A stretch of DNA of 64,000 nucleotides from Neonectria sp. B-13 (Eukaryota > Ascomycota > Sordariomycetes > Hypocreales > Nectriaceae). The stretch is from contig NOKP01000003.1 of the NCBI GenBank assembly GCA_002682825.1, positions 1,240,001 to 1,304,000 of the forward strand, read 5' to 3'. The translations under genes were made by a program, and so were the position numbers. The notes below the pieces were generated by a model, which was not told where the DNA came from, made no database searches, and worked only from the letters and a program-made list of their open reading frames with translations. Shown here in pieces: positions 22,927-32,646 of this stretch (position 1 is its first letter; each line of letters opens with the position of its first letter).

Positions 22927-24641
22927 TTAGACCTTGTGCTCCGCCTTGCTATCAAACTCCTTCGAATCTCCAATCTCAGCCATCTTCTCGTTGGCCATGG
23001 GCGGAAGGGCATCATCGCCGTCGAAAACGACGGCCATCTGCTCCAGAGTGTGACCTCGGGTCTCGGGGTAGCCGAAGTAGACGGTGATGAGCAGCAGGGT
23101 GAGCATGACGATGAAGACGATGTAGTACCTCCACTGGATGGCCTCGAGAGCAATGGCGTTGACGAAGGTGTTGACGAAGATGGCGGCCACGGTGGAGCAC
23201 CAGGCGACGGTGAGACCGCGGGATCGGAGGCTGAACTGCCAGATCTCGCAGGGGTAGGCAGTCAACAGGGGAGTCCTTGGAAATGGTAAGTATTGATTTC
23301 GGACGGTTTCCTTTCAGGGTTGACTTACATTGCAATATCGTAACCGGCAAAGAAGATGAACAGGAAGGGGATGACGGCCAAGCCAACGCTGGTCGATCCC
23401 GACTCGGCAAAGGAACCGCTCAGGCCGGTGACAATGATGAAGCTCACCAACATGACGCTGGCCGAGGTGAGGAAAAGGAAACGGCGGCCCAGCTTATCGA
23501 CACTGACAGCAGCAGCAACGGCCCACAATAAGTTCCAGACGTTGAGGCAGGCCGAGATGAGGGTCTGGTTCGTGACCGACGTGACGCCGACCGAGTTGAG
23601 GACCAGGGGAAGATAGTAAGATACCTGTATGGTGTTAGTTACTGAAGCGCATCTCTCGAGGAATGGGAATCACTCACGACACCATTTCCGGCCCACTGGG
23701 CGAAGATTCCTAGCGTGACGGAGATGAAGAGGCGGTGGCGGTTACCAGGCGTCTTGACCATCTCGGCGTACGAGGCGCTCGCGGTCGCCTCCTTCTCAGC
23801 GGTAATGGTTGCCTCGATCTCGCGCATTTGATAGGTCACAACAACGGCCTCCTTGTCACCTCCAGCGTGGAATTTAGCAAGGATATCAGCGGCCTCCTCG
23901 TTGCGGCCGACGCTGATGAGCCATCGGGGGCTCTCCGGGGACATCAAGAAGCCGGGGAGGGCGACAATCGGCAGCACAATCTGGATGAGGACAGGCACGC
24001 GCCAGCACCAGCTGGAGGGGATGTTCCGGCAGCCGAAGGTGACCCAACCGCAGAGGGTGCCGCCGACGTACCAGCCGCACATGAAGAGGGCGTTGGCGAC
24101 GGAGCGCTGCTTGGGGTGGGCGATCTCGTTGATCAGCAGCGGCGAGGCGTTGCCCAGCCACGAAGCGGCGATACCGATGAAGAGACGAGATACAGTGAAG
24201 GTCTTCTCGTTCTGGGCGGCCACTTGCATGCCCACGCCTAGGACGAGGAAGACGTAGCCCAAGTAGATGCCGGGCTTACGGCCGTAGCGGTTGGAGACCC
24301 AGGCGGCGACGGGGAAGGCCACGCCGTTGCCCAGCCAGTAGATGGCGGTGATCCATCCCAGATAGACGCCGGAGGGGTTGTGCATGAATCTGTTCCATTC
24401 GGGGAGGGCTAGGATACCTCCCATGATAGAGCCATCGTAGCCGTTTGCAGAGGCTGGTGAAGGGATTGGAGGTTAGTTCATGCTTCGATGCTAGGAGGAA
24501 CATCGAGGAGAGTTATCGGGGAGTGTGTCACTTACAGAAGAGCACCAGAGAGAGCGTAATGTAGTTCAGCTTGCGCAGGTAGCTATGCTTCCACCAGGGC
24601 GTGCCATCGTCCAAGCTCGCCAGGGTAACCTCGCCGGTCAT
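22927..24641 (-). CDS. MFS sugar transporter (4 exons, 508 aa)
   Basis: Exons in transcript order are 24641-24536, 24453-23678, 23624-23329 and 23275-22927. Introns are 53-82 nt and phases agree. It belongs to the sugar porter group of the major facilitator superfamily and should sit in the plasma membrane with 12 helices. Family marks are present in order: NRYGRKPG after helix 2, PESPRWLI before the central loop, DKLGRRFLF in the second half, and PETRGHTLEQ near the C terminus. The central cytoplasmic loop is of normal size. The sequence resembles fungal lactose/cellodextrin/hexose permeases; the exact substrate cannot be read from the sequence. It is transcribed divergently from an intracellular GH3 beta-glucosidase, which suggests import of a beta-linked disaccharide that is then split inside the cell. 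Confidence 0.93.
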
Positions 24642-25734
24642 GATGGCGAGACAAAAGCTTGGGGACTCGACGTGTGAATTATTGCGGCGCCGTGACGTGA
24701 GAGTGACCTCGAGAATTCTACAACAGAGCCGTCAAGATTGGCTTCTTGTTGATGTAGCTGTTGATTGATGGTGGTGATGAAGGACTCTGAGCTTGTTGTT
24801 CGTGTTGCAAAGACCGGGGGTGACGCGGTCTATATAACAATTTTCGAGCCCGTTCGCACGCAAGCGGGCGTTCTAGACCCGCCAGAAAGGCTCCAAACTA
24901 TGGTTGTACCGGGCGAGTGGAGTAATATTTTTTCGTCCCCTTCCCATTCCCTGTTCAATTAACATCCAGGGCAGGGCTCAGGGCGTCGTAAGTTGGGACT
25001 TGTCAGCTGTCTCCAAAACGTGGTGTTCCCGGTGCCACATCCTCACCCGACAATTACCTACTAGGGCGGAAAATGTCTACAAGGCTTCTACCCCGTGGAG
25101 AAGCTCTAGCTCCATTTCCCCATCACGGAGCCGCGGGGGTGCCCTCGTGAACAAGTTTGCCTTGTCGGGACCCGTAGGTTTCGGGGTTGAATGTTGCATC
25201 GAGGCGGAGAATTGAGTCAGGGGCCACGCGAAAGGGCGACCAGATGGTATCGGGGCGGAGAATTATCGGCGGAGATTTCGTCTTAGGCCTCGCGATAGTG
25301 GTAGACCGTTACTAGCTGGGGCATTTGTGATTCAATTCTCCGCTTCGGAACATGCGAGACTATCGCATCCTTCGCTTCCTTGTCAATTCGCGACCATCTC
25401 GCCGCCCGTGTCCCGTATTCTCCGCGTCAAATGACGAACAGACGCTTTCCAGTGGATTGCAAAGGGCTGGCAACCTGTCAACCATGTGGATCTGGCATGA
25501 CGCCGTTTCGGCAGTGGGATAAGATGATGTTGTTGGCGGCTTGAAATCTCGTCTCCAATTCAATCTCCTTCGTGAGCCATCGTGACCCTTTGTTGCTGCG
25601 CTCTCTCGCATCCGTCTTCGCTCTTTTTATCCCCCCGGCTTGCATTAGTCTGCTTAATCGGTTGTCGACGAGCTTCATTGATCATCCTCATCCCCATCTC
25701 CCATTAACTCACTCACCACCATCTTATCCGCACA
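24642..25734. promoter_or_regulatory. Divergent promoter of transporter and beta-glucosidase with repeated CGGAGAATT motif
   Basis: This 1.1-kb region separates two divergent sugar genes. CGGAGAATT occurs at 25205-25213 and 25256-25264 on the plus strand and as AATTCTCCG at 25334-25342. Close variants are at 25270-25278 (CGGAGATTT) and 25417-25424 (ATTCTCCG). The same 9-mer is found upstream of the neighbouring Zn2Cys6 gene at 28685-28693. CGG half-sites are typical targets of Zn2Cys6 proteins. Binding by the neighbouring regulator is inference. Confidence 0.55.
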
Positions 25735-28490
25735 ATGGACGTCGAAGCCCTCATCGGGCAGTTGACCCTCGAGGAAAAGATTGCGCTGACGGCTGGTATG
25801 TCTCACGTTCATCTTGAAATTATCTTTCCGTCACAAACTTACCATCCTCATCAGGTACTGGATGGTGGCACACCACCCCTATTGACCGCCTGTCAATCCC
25901 CTCCATCCGTCTTTCCGATGGCCCAAATGGAGTCCGCGGCACGCACTTCTTTGATAGTACGCCTTCAGCATGTCTCCCATGCGGCACAGCCCTAGGCTCA
26001 ACATTTGACACTCATCTGGCCGAGCGCATCGGTCGGTTGCTATCAGATGAGGCGCATGCCAAAGGCGCTCATGTTCTCCTTGGCCCTACCATTAACATCC
26101 AGCGCGGACCTCTCGGCGGAAGAGGTTTCGAGTCCGTGTCGGAGGACCCGATCCTGTCCGGTGTCATTGCCGGACACTATGTCCGCGGTGTCCAGGAGTC
26201 TGGAGTCTCTGCCACGTTGAAGCATTTCGTGTGCAATGACATGGAGAGTGAGAGAATGGCCGTCAACGCCATCGTTACGCCTCGCGCCCTGCGGGAAATC
26301 TACCTATTGCCGTTTATGATTGCCATCGAGATGGCTCAGCCGCGGGCTGTCATGACTTCTTACAGCAAGGTCAACGGCTGCCACGCCGCAGAGAACCACC
26401 ACATCATACAAGAAATCTTGCGGGATGAGTGGAAGTGGAAGGGCCTGGTCATGAGCGACTGGTACGGGACGTACAGCACCTCTGAAGCCATCAACGCGGG
26501 TCTGGATCTCGAAATGCCCGGTCCGACGCGTTGGCGTGGACAGGCTCTCAGCCACGCCGTTACGGCGAACAAGATCAAGAAGTCGACACTGGATGAGCGG
26601 GTGCGGAATGTATTGAAGCTGATCAAGCACGGCCTCGAGAACACTTCTATCCCCCCCAATGCTCCAGAGAAGCAGCTCAACACCCCTGAGCACATCGCTC
26701 TTCTGCGAGAAGCCGCAGCCAAGTCTATTGTGCTGTTGAAGAACGAACAGAGCGTCCTTCCCTTCAGCCCCAACAAGAGCGTCGCGGTGATCGGCCCTAA
26801 CGCCAACATTGCGACATACTGTGGCGGCGGCAGCGCCGGCCTTCGGGCATACAAGGCGATTACGCCTCTCGAGGGCATCAAGAGCCTCGCCAGCGACGTG
26901 GTCTTTTCCCAGGGTGCCTACGGCCACCAGATGCTGCCGCTGCTGGGCAAAGCGTTGCGGACTGTCGACGGGAAGCATCAAGGATTCTCGCTCAGATTCT
27001 ACAACGACCCTCCCTCAGCTAAGGGTGGTGCGGGTGCTCGGCCACTTCTGGAGGAGCGAATCCTCGATGATACCAACACATGGTTCGTGGACTATGAGCA
27101 CCCCGACCTGGCGCCAATTTGGTACGCCGAGGCAGAGGGCGTGCTCAGGCCCGAGACGTCAGGGGAGTGGGAGTTTGGCCTGTCAGTCCACGGAACCGCG
27201 GAGCTATTCATTAATGGCGAACTTGTCGTTTCCAACGTCGAGAACCAGCGTCTGGGCAACAGCTTCGTCGGCTGCGGAACGGTGGAGGAGACGGGAAGCA
27301 TCCAGCTCGAGGCCGGCAAGGAGTACCGCATCCTCGTGCAATGGGGCTGCTCCAAGACCAGCAAGCTGAAGGTCTCGGGCATGGTCGACTTTGGGCAGGG
27401 CGGCCTCCGCTTCAGCGGCTGCCCCAAGCTCGACGCCGGCGCGGCTGTGCAGGAGGCCGTCCGCGTCGCCAAGTCTGTCGACCAGGTCGTTCTCTGCGTC
27501 GGCACCAGCGGCGAGTGGGAGTGCGAGGGCCAGGACCGCACCACCATGGCTCTCCCGCCTGGAACCGACGAGCTGGTCGAGGCCGTCATCGCGGCCAACC
27601 CCAACACCGCCATCGTCATCCAGAGCGGCACTCCCGTGGCGATGCCGTGGGTGGACCGGGCCAACACGGTGCTGCAGGCCTGGTTCGGCGGGAACGAAGG
27701 CGGAAACGGCATTGCCGACGTGCTCTTCGGAGCGGTCAACCCGGTAAGAAAGACATTAAAGTGTGTAGCTGTTGTGTGCTAACGTTTATGCTAGGCTGGA
27801 AAGCTCCCCATCACGATGCCTCGGCGCGTGGCGGACAACCCCAGCGCTCTGAGCTTCCGTTCTGACAACGGGCGGGTGCTGTACAGCGAGGACGTGTACG
27901 TGGGATACCGCTGGTTCGACACGCTGGACATTGCGCCTCTGTTTGCCTTTGGGCACGGCTTGTCTTATACGTCGTTTGAGTTGTCGGGCGTGGAAGTCTC
28001 TCAAGAGAAGGGTCAAGTCAATGGTCACGCCAACGGCCTCAACGGGCACACCGACGGTTCTAATGGCCAGACTAACGGACATACATCCGAGGGAAGCTCC
28101 GATGCTCTCGTTGTTGAGGATGCTGAAGAGCTCACCGTCCGGGTGCAAGTCACCAACACCGGCTCCCGCGCAGGCGCCGAGGTGGTGCAAGTCTACGTCA
28201 AGCCGGCCGCGTCCACGCCCTTGACCAGCTCGACCCGGGAGACAATCACGCGACCGGCCAAGGAGCTCAAGGGCTTCGCCAAGGTGCAGGTCGCGGCCGG
28301 AGCCACCGAGGCCGGCGAGGTCAAGCTGGACTTGCTGCGGGCGACGAGCTACTGGAGCGAGATGGAGGATTGCTGGCGCAGCGACGCCGGCTCGTACGGG
28401 ATCCTGGTGGGCACCAGCAGCCGCGGCAAGTTCCTCGAGAAGACGGTTGTGCTTCGGCAGAGCAGGACGTGGAAGGGGCTGCGGGCTTGA
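25735..28490 (+). CDS. GH3 beta-glucosidase with PA14 domain, cytosolic type (3 exons, 881 aa)
   Basis: Exons are 25735-25795, 25855-27743 and 27795-28490; the second intron has GTAAGA, GCTAAC and GCTAG. Glycoside hydrolase family 3 enzymes release terminal beta-D-glucose. Domain order is the (alpha/beta)8 domain (LSDGPNGVRGTHFF, GPTINIQRGPLGGRGFES), nucleophile Asp222 in VMSDWYG, the alpha/beta sandwich domain interrupted by a PA14 module (about residues 390-540, ending near GKEYRILVQWG), then a fibronectin-III-like domain (FAFGHGLSYTSFELSG to the end). No signal peptide is present, so the enzyme should be intracellular. A low-complexity insert rich in N-G-H triplets (about 28020-28095) lies within the FnIII-like domain. 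Together with the divergent transporter it would hydrolyse an imported disaccharide such as cellobiose; the substrate is inferred. Confidence 0.95.
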
Positions 28491-29109
28491 GGCGGCGATG
28501 ATGCTATAGTGGAGGTTAGTCTACTTGGGGCTCGGGAGCATAGCGGATTGATGCATGACAGGCCCATGATCTGATAGGGACATGGCATGGGCTATTAGAC
28601 CAGGCGTTTCGGTAGGTGTTTAGGCAGAAACCAACCACAAGGTTTTTTAAAGGCTTCGTCAACATGGGTGTATGTGCCGTGAAACGGAGAATTGCAGTCC
28701 GATCGTTGAGCCAGTGAGTCCCAATAAACATGGTATCCTGAGATCCTCCTCGGCTGGTGAGCGTCCCCACCACCCGCAAATAGCTAATGCACCCGCCAAA
28801 TTACCTTAATCCGTTCCCCTGGGGAAGGCGGAGGCGTGCCCGTGGGGAATGGCATGAACGCTGACGCTGAATACCGAGAAGAGGGACACTAGCGGTTGTT
28901 ATGGTGGGTGGTCGATCCCATCCATGCACCCAAGTTGCACGGAGCATCCCCTGTAAGTGACCAGTGGCCAGTGACCAGCTGAGCAGCCCTTCCCGGGCTC
29001 CCGGAGAAATTCGTTCCATTTCTCCGCCTCATCCTCGTTAATTCTCCTCGTCGGTTTTTTGCGTTGAGCGAGTTGACTGCATGACGACCACAGATCCACG
29101 CCGACAGCC
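28491..29109. promoter_or_regulatory. Upstream region of the Zn2Cys6 regulator
   Basis: This 619-bp region holds the 3' flank of the glucosidase and the promoter of the regulator. It has one exact CGGAGAATT (28685-28693) and looser forms near 29002 (CGGAGAAATT), 29019 (TTCTCCG) and 29041 (ATTCTCC). These match the motif repeated in the transporter/glucosidase promoter. Confidence 0.5.
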
Positions 29110-31408
29110 ATGCGCCGCTCTAGGTCTCCTCTTGCGTCTCCCCTCGTGTCGCCGTCTCCGTCGGCTGCCCAGGACAATACCGACACACACGGACATGGCA
29201 GGCTAGCGGCCGGCACCGGGAAGCGACCGCAGACGCTGGCGAGACGCGCCTGCGATGCGTGCCGAGCCCGGAGACGGAAATGCGTCTTTGCCGATGAGCA
29301 GCATCCTCCGCAGTCTACCTCCAGACCACTTCAGCCGGGAGATGCTCGCCCTCCTCCTCTTCACCAAAAATGCCAAGACTGTCTGAGGCTCGGCATTTCG
29401 TGCAGCTTCCTCGTCCCGACGAGGACGCGAGGACCTAAGCGCAGGTTCGTTCATCTCATCCCCACGCCACTTTACTACTTCACCACTTGACCACTTCACT
29501 ACCTCACCAGATATTCCATCTTTATACTCACCATCCCCGCAGGAAAAGACTCCCCTCTACTCCACGCGACAGTGGCGATGAGCAGCCAACCCAGCAGCCC
29601 CCCATCCCTGCCGAAGCCCCGGCATGGCAGTTCACCACCGTCCAGACAGAGTCACGCAATGATATCCGCCCTCAGGCCCCCATCGTAGATCACTCCTCCC
29701 CGTACGGACCTTCACAACTCAGCATCGATAGCAGCCGTCACGGAGCATCGCCGGGCTTGACTGCCCACAATGCCTCTCCGTCCATGGCCGGCCCCAGGTT
29801 CCCGACCGACGAGCTCTGCTCTCGCGCCCTGCTCAACATCATCATGAACGACTACCTGGATCTCATCTACCCTCTGGTCCCCGTCGTCCACCGTCCGAGT
29901 TTCCGTGCCGACCTTGCGTCCAACCGGGATATCACCGACCCAGAGTTCCTCGCCATCGTCATAGCCATCGCTGCCCTGACCGTCGGGCTCCTGCCTTCGC
30001 GCTTCCCTGTCTACCGGGCCATGGCCCCTGATGTCGCCATGCGCTTCGAGACCAGGATGGCCATGATCAACTGTTGTGTTGACATGTGTATGCGTGTCAG
30101 GACCTACAACTACTGGGATCACGTCAGTCTCCGGAAATGGGCCGTCTGTTATCTCTTGTCCGTCGGCTGCTTTCAGACGGGGCAGACCAACCGCAGTCGC
30201 ATGCTTGAAGTCGAGTCAATGCAAATCGGGCGCTTGCTAGGACTTCATCGTATCTCTGATTACGACGGGCTAAACTGCATCGAAACTCAACTCCGGAAGA
30301 AGGCATTCTGGCTCATGTTCTACACTTATGCGTGAGTCCACCTTTGTTTGGTCTCATTTCTCCCCTCTCAATGTCTAACCAATCTGTAGGCATTCAATGC
30401 TTCAGTGTGGCCGTCAGGAACGACTCGCCTTTCTCGATCACTCGATGATGCACGAGGTCAATTTCGAGTCCCTCTTCCCCCTAGACCTAGACGATGAGCA
30501 AATTCTCGAGAAAAGCATTCTAGGTCCTCCATCACCCGTAGCCTCTCCGTCCGTCACAGCCAGCACACAAGAACAGCCGGCCCCCCTCAGTCTCACCAGC
30601 GGGTTTATTCTACATTCCAGGGTCTTTTTCAAAGGTGCACAGGAGGTCCTCTATCCGGGAAACTGCGATTGGGAGCGCCGTCACAGCCCACATGTGCGAC
30701 TAGCACGCCTTCGCGATCTGTTGCAAGAGGTCCGGTATATGCTAGACGATGTACCCGGTCCGATGAGGCAGTGGGCATCCACGGGCGATTATAGGGCCAG
30801 CGACAGTCCCTCGCACGCCGGTGATGGCATCCCACCTAGGCCTACCTTTGCCGATCTGGGTCGGGCCGGCCACATGGTTGACAGCAACGACGCAAATGCG
30901 AAAGCGTTGCCAGGACAAGTTGAGATTATGAGAGCCAACCTTCACGGCACTCACCTGTGGCTGCAGAGCCTGTTGCTTGACCAAGCAGACGTCCTGCTGC
31001 AAAAGATATCCCAACGAGCAGACTCCGCAGAAGCGGACTCCCTTACGACAGCTCTAAAGGCGAGTTGGACAGAGCGTGAAGACGTGTGCCGCCAGATGCT
31101 GCATCTACTGCACAGCATGCCTTACGCCCACCTTGAACCCAATGGGCTCTATCTGGTAAGTTTCCACCTAGGTCTAAGTGTTAGGATCAGAATAGTAGAT
31201 GCTAACACCCGTACAGACGTACAAGGTTCGTGATGTAGGCGTCACCCTCCTCAACTGCCCTTACGAAGCCCATGAACGACCGGCGCGGCGTGCTGCAGAG
31301 TACATGCAAGACTTTACTCGAGCGCTTTCCCGTCTTGACCGCAGCGAGATTGTCAACACAAACAGTCTCAAGAGCTGGATTGACGTCGACCGCGAGAGAG
31401 CGCCGTGA
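29110..31408 (+). CDS. Zn2Cys6 transcription factor with fungal_trans region (4 exons, 693 aa)
   Basis: Exons are 29110-29444, 29543-30331, 30390-31155 and 31217-31408. The first donor is the uncommon GTTCGT; all phases agree. Zinc cluster cysteines are C48, C51, C58, then C88, C91, C98 (CDACRARRRKC, later CQDCLRLGISC), followed by the basic linker TRGPKRRKR. The loop between the third and fourth cysteines is 29 residues, far longer than the usual 5-12. Residues ~240-450 are a fungal-specific transcription factor domain (DYLDLIYPLVPVVHRPSF, then IGRLLGLHRI and LRKKAFWLMFYTYA). It should bind CGG-containing DNA in the nucleus. Its position next to a sugar transporter and a beta-glucosidase, and a shared promoter motif, suggest it controls them. 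No orthologue name can be given with confidence. Confidence 0.92.
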
Positions 31409-31884
31409 TGCAATTTTCCTGCGAGCGGTAGAGTGTCTGATTAGAAGACAGGTTTAGATTCATGTATTAATGTAGCATGTCACAGTTCATCTCTTTAGAT
31501 AATACCGCCAGTAATGATGGGATATAGAGAATGTACGATGCACGTCAAAACGGTGCCCAACTTCAATGCTCGCCTGTTTTTTCATCTTTCTTCTTTACCA
31601 GGGTGAACAACCGCCTTGTACCGTCCCTCTTTGTCGTTTGTCCGTCGGTCACCTAGTCGTGTCTCGGAGGGCGCCTCTTGCCCTTTGTTTTTTGCTGCCA
31701 GTCTCTGAACATACGAACAGAGCAATTGTGTTAACCCGATCTTCGAACACACCGGTCTGACCATGCCCAAGCCTGTAGAAACTCGTCAGTATATAACTAA
31801 CATGAAGCACTCGCTCGGGACAGTATCTCATCCAAGTCAATAATAAACACATCACCACTGACAACTCAAAAAGCAAGAGACAAA
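31409..31884. other. Intergenic, 476 bp
   Basis: This is the 3' flank of the regulator and the leader of the next small gene. Nothing else is seen. Confidence 0.55.
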
Positions 31885-32439
31885 ATGGAAGACGAGTTCG
31901 ACATCGAGATGTCGGATGCGAGCAACTGTCAAGCCGAGATGAGCTTCACCCCAAGCCCCCCAATCATGCAAACCACCGCTCAAGCCCCCCGTGAGATGCC
32001 CGCAGCCTCAGACGAAGCCCTCCAGTTCCAAGCATGGCTGCACGAGTTCCTCACCTCGCCGACGACCGTCCTCGCCAACATCCGCGCCCAGAACCTCAGC
32101 CGGGAAGCCGAGCAGCGCGAGCTCGAGCAGAAGGCGCGCGTGTGCCAGGAGATGGTGCAAACGGCGGTCAACTGCGAGTACCTGGCCGAGCTGTGCGGGT
32201 TCGCGCCCCTCGTCGGCCTCTACCGCGCGAAGAGGGAGGAGCTGACGGCCGTCTGCGCGCAGCTGAGCGAGGCTGTCGCGGAGTCGCAGGCGGGGACGTG
32301 GAAATGGAAAGCTGCTCTCGATCAGGTTACGATTGGCGGCGAGCCGGTCGCCTCAGAGTTCCTGAGAGGGGCGTCCAAGGTCAGTAGGAGAGCTAGGAAG
32401 AGAGCGTACCGCCGTGGTAAGAGAACCGGGAAACAGTAA
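31885..32439 (+). CDS. Small unidentified helical protein (single exon, 184 aa)
   Basis: The frame opens with ATG after an A-rich leader (GACAAAATGG, good fungal context). The product has an acidic N terminus (MEDEFDIEMSDAS), a helical, charged middle (LSREAEQRELEQKARVCQE, then LAELCGFAPLVGLYRAKREE) and a very basic C terminus (SRRARKRAYRRGKRTGKQ) that could bind nucleic acid or direct nuclear import. Third codon positions in the middle are strongly GC-biased, as in neighbouring genuine genes. It resembles no family I know. The 3' ends of this gene and mad1 converge about 207 bp apart. Confidence 0.62.
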   Translation: MEDEFDIEMSDASNCQAEMSFTPSPPIMQTTAQAPREMPAASDEALQFQAWLHEFLTSPTTVLANIRAQNLSREAEQRELEQKARVCQEMVQTAVNCEYLAELCGFAPLVGLYRAKREELTAVCAQLSEAVAESQAGTWKWKAALDQVTIGGEPVASEFLRGASKVSRRARKRAYRRGKRTGKQ

Positions 32440-32646
32440 GGTTGTGATCATCAAATGGAAACGTTACGTGGGTAGTAGAATGGCAGTACTGGTAAAGCCA
32501 GAAACAGCATCTTTGATATCTTCCTCCCAGCCAAATGATAATTTACAAGCCCAGAATCGCCAGAAAACAGGCAGAAGTTGTATGTACAAGGGTATAGGTC
32601 ATCATCTCATCCATTCCCATTAGCAACATCCCGTCCCGCGAGTCAG

